A stretch of 28,634 nucleotides of DNA from JBHIAG01 sp046758465 (GTDB lineage: Bacteria; Acidobacteriota; Terriglobia; Acidiferrales; 2-02-FULL-67-57), in NCBI GenBank assembly GCA_046758465.1, contig JBHIAG010000015.1, positions 1 to 28,634 on the forward strand, given 5' to 3'. The notes beneath the pieces are model-generated. The model saw only the letters and a program-made list of their open reading frames with translations. It was not told the origin of the DNA and did no database searches. Each line of letters starts with the position of its first letter. The stretch's first letter is position 1. This document shows positions 26,831-28,634 of the stretch, in pieces. The position numbers were made by a program, and so were the translations under genes.

Positions 26831-28282
26831 CTATTCGACACGGTAGTTGGGAGCTTCTTTGGTGATGATGACGTCGTGGACGTGGCTTTCCCGCAGCCCG
26901 GCGGGCGTGAGGCGTAGGAAGCGCGCCTGCTCCTGCATCTCTTGGATCGTGCGGCAGCCGCAGTAGCCCATCCCGCTGCACAGCCCGCCCACCAGTTGCT
27001 CGACCATCGCCGCCAGCAGACCCTTGTAGGGAACGCGGCCTTCGACCCCTTCGGGCACCAACTTGTCTCGCTCCTGCGCGTAGCGGTCGGCGCTGCCCGA
27101 TGACATGGCGCCGAGCGAGCCCATCCCGCGGTAGGCCTTGAAACTGCGTCCCTGGAACAGCACCGTCTCGCCCGGACTTTCATCAGTGCCGGCGAACAGG
27201 CTCCCAATCATCACCGTCGCGGCACCAGCCGCAATCCCCTTGCCGATGTCGCCCGAGTACTTGATGCCACCATCCGCGGTGACGGGCACGCCCGCCTCCC
27301 GCGCGGCCTTGGCGCACTGGGCAATCGCGGTCAGTTGCGGCACCCCCGCGCCCGTCACCACGCGCGTGGTGCAAATGGAGCCGGGGCCGATGCCCACCTT
27401 CATGCCGTCCACCCCCCGCCGCACCAACTCTTGGGCCGCTTCGTAGGTGGCGATGTTGCCGGCGATGAGCTCTACCTCCGGCAGTTTTTTCTTCACCTGG
27501 TCAATGGCCGCGAGCACCCGCTGCGAGTAGCCGTGCGCGGTGTCGATCACCAGCAAGTCTACCTTGGCCTTCTTCAACTCCTGCGCGCGCTCTAGGAAGT
27601 CCCCTGTGGCGCCAATGGCTGCGCCCACCCGCAGGCGTCCCTGCTCGTCCTTGGCTGCCTTGGGGTACTGGAGCTTCTTCTGGATGTCTTTCACGGTGAT
27701 CAATCCCTTCAACTGGAACCCACCGTCCACCACCAGCAGCTTCTCCACCCGGTGTTGCTGCAGGATTTTTTCCGCCTCGGTAAGCGTCGTGCCCACGGGC
27801 ACGGTCACCAGGTTTTCCTTGGTCATAACCTCGGCGACGGGCCGGTCGGTGCGGGGGTGGAAGCGCAGGTCGCGGTTGGTGACGATGCCGACCAGGCGCG
27901 GGCCTTCGGTGACGGGTAGCCCGGAGATGCGGTACTTCGCCATCAGCTCTAGGGCTTCCGAGATCAAGCTGCCGGGTGAGATGGTCACCGGGTCAACGAT
28001 CATCCCGCTCTCCGAGCGCTTGACCTTGTCCACCTCTTCCGCCTGGCGGTCGGGCAGCATGCTGCGGTGAATGATCCCCATACCACCCTGGCGCGCCAGC
28101 GCAATTGCCAGTCGCGACTCCGTCACCGTGTCCATGGCAGCGCTGACAATGGGGATGTTCAGGCGGATGTGCCGGCTCAGGTTTGTGCTGACCTCGACTT
28201 CATTGGGCAAGACCGACGAATAGGCAGGAAGCAAGACGACGTCATCAAAGGTCAGTCCCTCTGGCGGGAGACCATCCAGCAT
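26831..28282 (-). CDS. guaB: IMP dehydrogenase
   Basis: It oxidises IMP to XMP with NAD, the committed step of GMP synthesis. The 483-residue protein has EGLTFDDVVLLPAYS, the NIPIVSAAMDTVTESRLAIALARQGGMGIIHRSM part of the barrel, and two CBS domains between about residues 95 and 205. GPGSICTTR follows, with catalytic C304. DGGIKYSGDI, MGSLGAMSS and EGVEGRVPYKG, which forms part of the mobile flap, come after it. It is transcribed opposite to the cluster and converges on rplQ. A near-consensus promoter lies just upstream on the minus strand. Confidence 0.98.
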   Translation of the reverse strand: MLDGLPPEGLTFDDVVLLPAYSSVLPNEVEVSTNLSRHIRLNIPIVSAAMDTVTESRLAIALARQGGMGIIHRSMLPDRQAEEVDKVKRSESGMIVDPVTISPGSLISEALELMAKYRISGLPVTEGPRLVGIVTNRDLRFHPRTDRPVAEVMTKENLVTVPVGTTLTEAEKILQQHRVEKLLVVDGGFQLKGLITVKDIQKKLQYPKAAKDEQGRLRVGAAIGATGDFLERAQELKKAKVDLLVIDTAHGYSQRVLAAIDQVKKKLPEVELIAGNIATYEAAQELVRRGVDGMKVGIGPGSICTTRVVTGAGVPQLTAIAQCAKAAREAGVPVTADGGIKYSGDIGKGIAAGAATVMIGSLFAGTDESPGETVLFQGRSFKAYRGMGSLGAMSSGSADRYAQERDKLVPEGVEGRVPYKGLLAAMVEQLVGGLCSGMGYCGCRTIQEMQEQARFLRLTPAGLRESHVHDVIITKEAPNYRVE

Positions 28283-28323
28283 CGAAAGGTCACTATCCTT
28301 CGTGTGAACAACCTGAAAGTTTC

Positions 28324-28352
28324 ATTCTAGATGTCCTCCGGGCCGCCGTCAA
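28324..28352 (-). promoter_or_regulatory. Sigma70-like promoter of guaB
   Basis: Reading the minus strand, TTGACG (28352-28347) is separated by 17 bp from TAGAAT (28329-28324); each box matches 5/6 consensus bases. Transcription would start near 28317, about 34 nt before the guaB ATG at 28282. It is the cleanest promoter in the window. Confidence 0.75.
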
Positions 28353-28509
28353 GCGCGCCCGGCTCGGGCGGGCGCGCCTGCTGCGGCCTTCTCCACGCCG
28401 GCCTCGATCGCATCCCCCAGCTCTTCCAGCCCGTAGGCAAGGTGTGCTGGCAGCGTTTCTCCTCCGGCAGCTTGCTTGCCTGGCGGGTGCGTTTGGCTGG
28501 CTTTAGCTT

Positions 28510-28533
28510 GCCCCCTCCCCCGGGGGTGGGGGC
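28510..28533. repeat. C/G-run palindrome
   Basis: GCCCCCTCCCCC (28510-28521) faces GGGGGTGGGGGC (28522-28533); the arms are complementary except for one T-T mismatch. Long C and G runs also make this a likely place for sequencing or replication slippage. Confidence 0.6.
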
Positions 28534-28575
28534 TCGTTGGTCTAACTCGTTCATAGTCAATGGGTTAGGCTGTTT

Positions 28576-28593
28576 GACTAGTCGTGACTAGTC
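28576..28593. repeat. Twin GACTAGTC palindromes
   Basis: The perfect 8-bp palindrome GACTAGTC occurs at 28576-28583 and again at 28586-28593, separated by GT. Such paired palindromes resemble a regulator operator, but the next known gene start (guaB) is about 290 bp away, so an operator role is uncertain. Confidence 0.5.
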
Positions 28594-28634
28594 TCTTGCT
28601 CGCCCCTGAGCCATGAGGCCCGAAGCACGATGCA

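Larger units (their letters stand above)
28353..28634. other. Upstream region of guaB without a recognised gene
   Basis: No gene is recognised in these 282 bp. On the minus strand, one frame yields the protein-like run GLEELGDAIEAGVEKAA before a TGA at about 28349-28351, with no good start. Another frame starts at an ATG near 28552 but looks unlike a known family. A shift at the C/G run near 28510-28533 could join them. I cannot decide whether this is a decayed gene. Confidence 0.35.

Overview
This window is a long bacterial translation supercluster with two foreign-looking insertions and many small repeats. It is GC-rich, roughly 60-65% by eye. Gene content is clear from the proteins. The organism is less certain. 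The S2 core, the high GC, the family of four-helix-bundle genes and the style of intergenic palindromes suggest a Gram-negative lineage such as Acidobacteriota. That is inference and no rRNA is present to test it. Zinc-binding (cysteine-bearing) forms of S14, S4, L36, L24 and adenylate kinase are all present.

Layout. (1) 158-4491: rplM, rpsI, rpsB, tsf, pyrH, frr. (2) 4492-5896: a four-helix-bundle (S23-family) gene bracketed by 7-bp tandem repeats and followed by a second, diverged copy of the frr 3' end, then proC. (3) 5897-6625: a gene-free, hairpin-rich stretch with a good promoter, serving as the leader of the str operon. (4) 6626-9974: rpsL, rpsG, fusA. The expected tuf gene is missing; an unrecognised 181-aa gene and a 316-bp block of palindromes lie there instead. 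(5) 10841-18752 and on to 26786: the S10, spc and alpha operons in nearly canonical order (rpsJ, rplC, rplD, rplW, rplB, rpsS, rplV, rpsC, rplP, rpmC, rpsQ, rplN, rplX, rplE, rpsN, rpsH, rplF, rplR, rpsE, rpmD, rplO, secY, adk, map, infA, rpmJ, rpsM, rpsK, rpsD, rpoA, rplQ). A 99-bp MITE-like element sits exactly between rplR and rpsE. (6) 26831-28282, minus strand: guaB, convergent with rplQ, with its own sigma70-like promoter.

Together the genes build both ribosomal subunits and supply IF-1, EF-Ts, EF-G, ribosome recycling factor, the SecY channel, the RNA polymerase alpha subunit and methionine aminopeptidase. They also provide nucleotide metabolism enzymes (UMP kinase, adenylate kinase, IMP dehydrogenase) that feed growth.

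The core genes are ordinary. The unusual material is between them: heptamer arrays that provide start and stop codons, the duplicated frr end, the element between rplR and rpsE, the nested palindromes before rpsJ, an interspersed 43-bp repeat, and low-complexity tails on several ribosomal proteins. No tRNA, rRNA, CRISPR array, transposase, phage gene or replication origin was seen.
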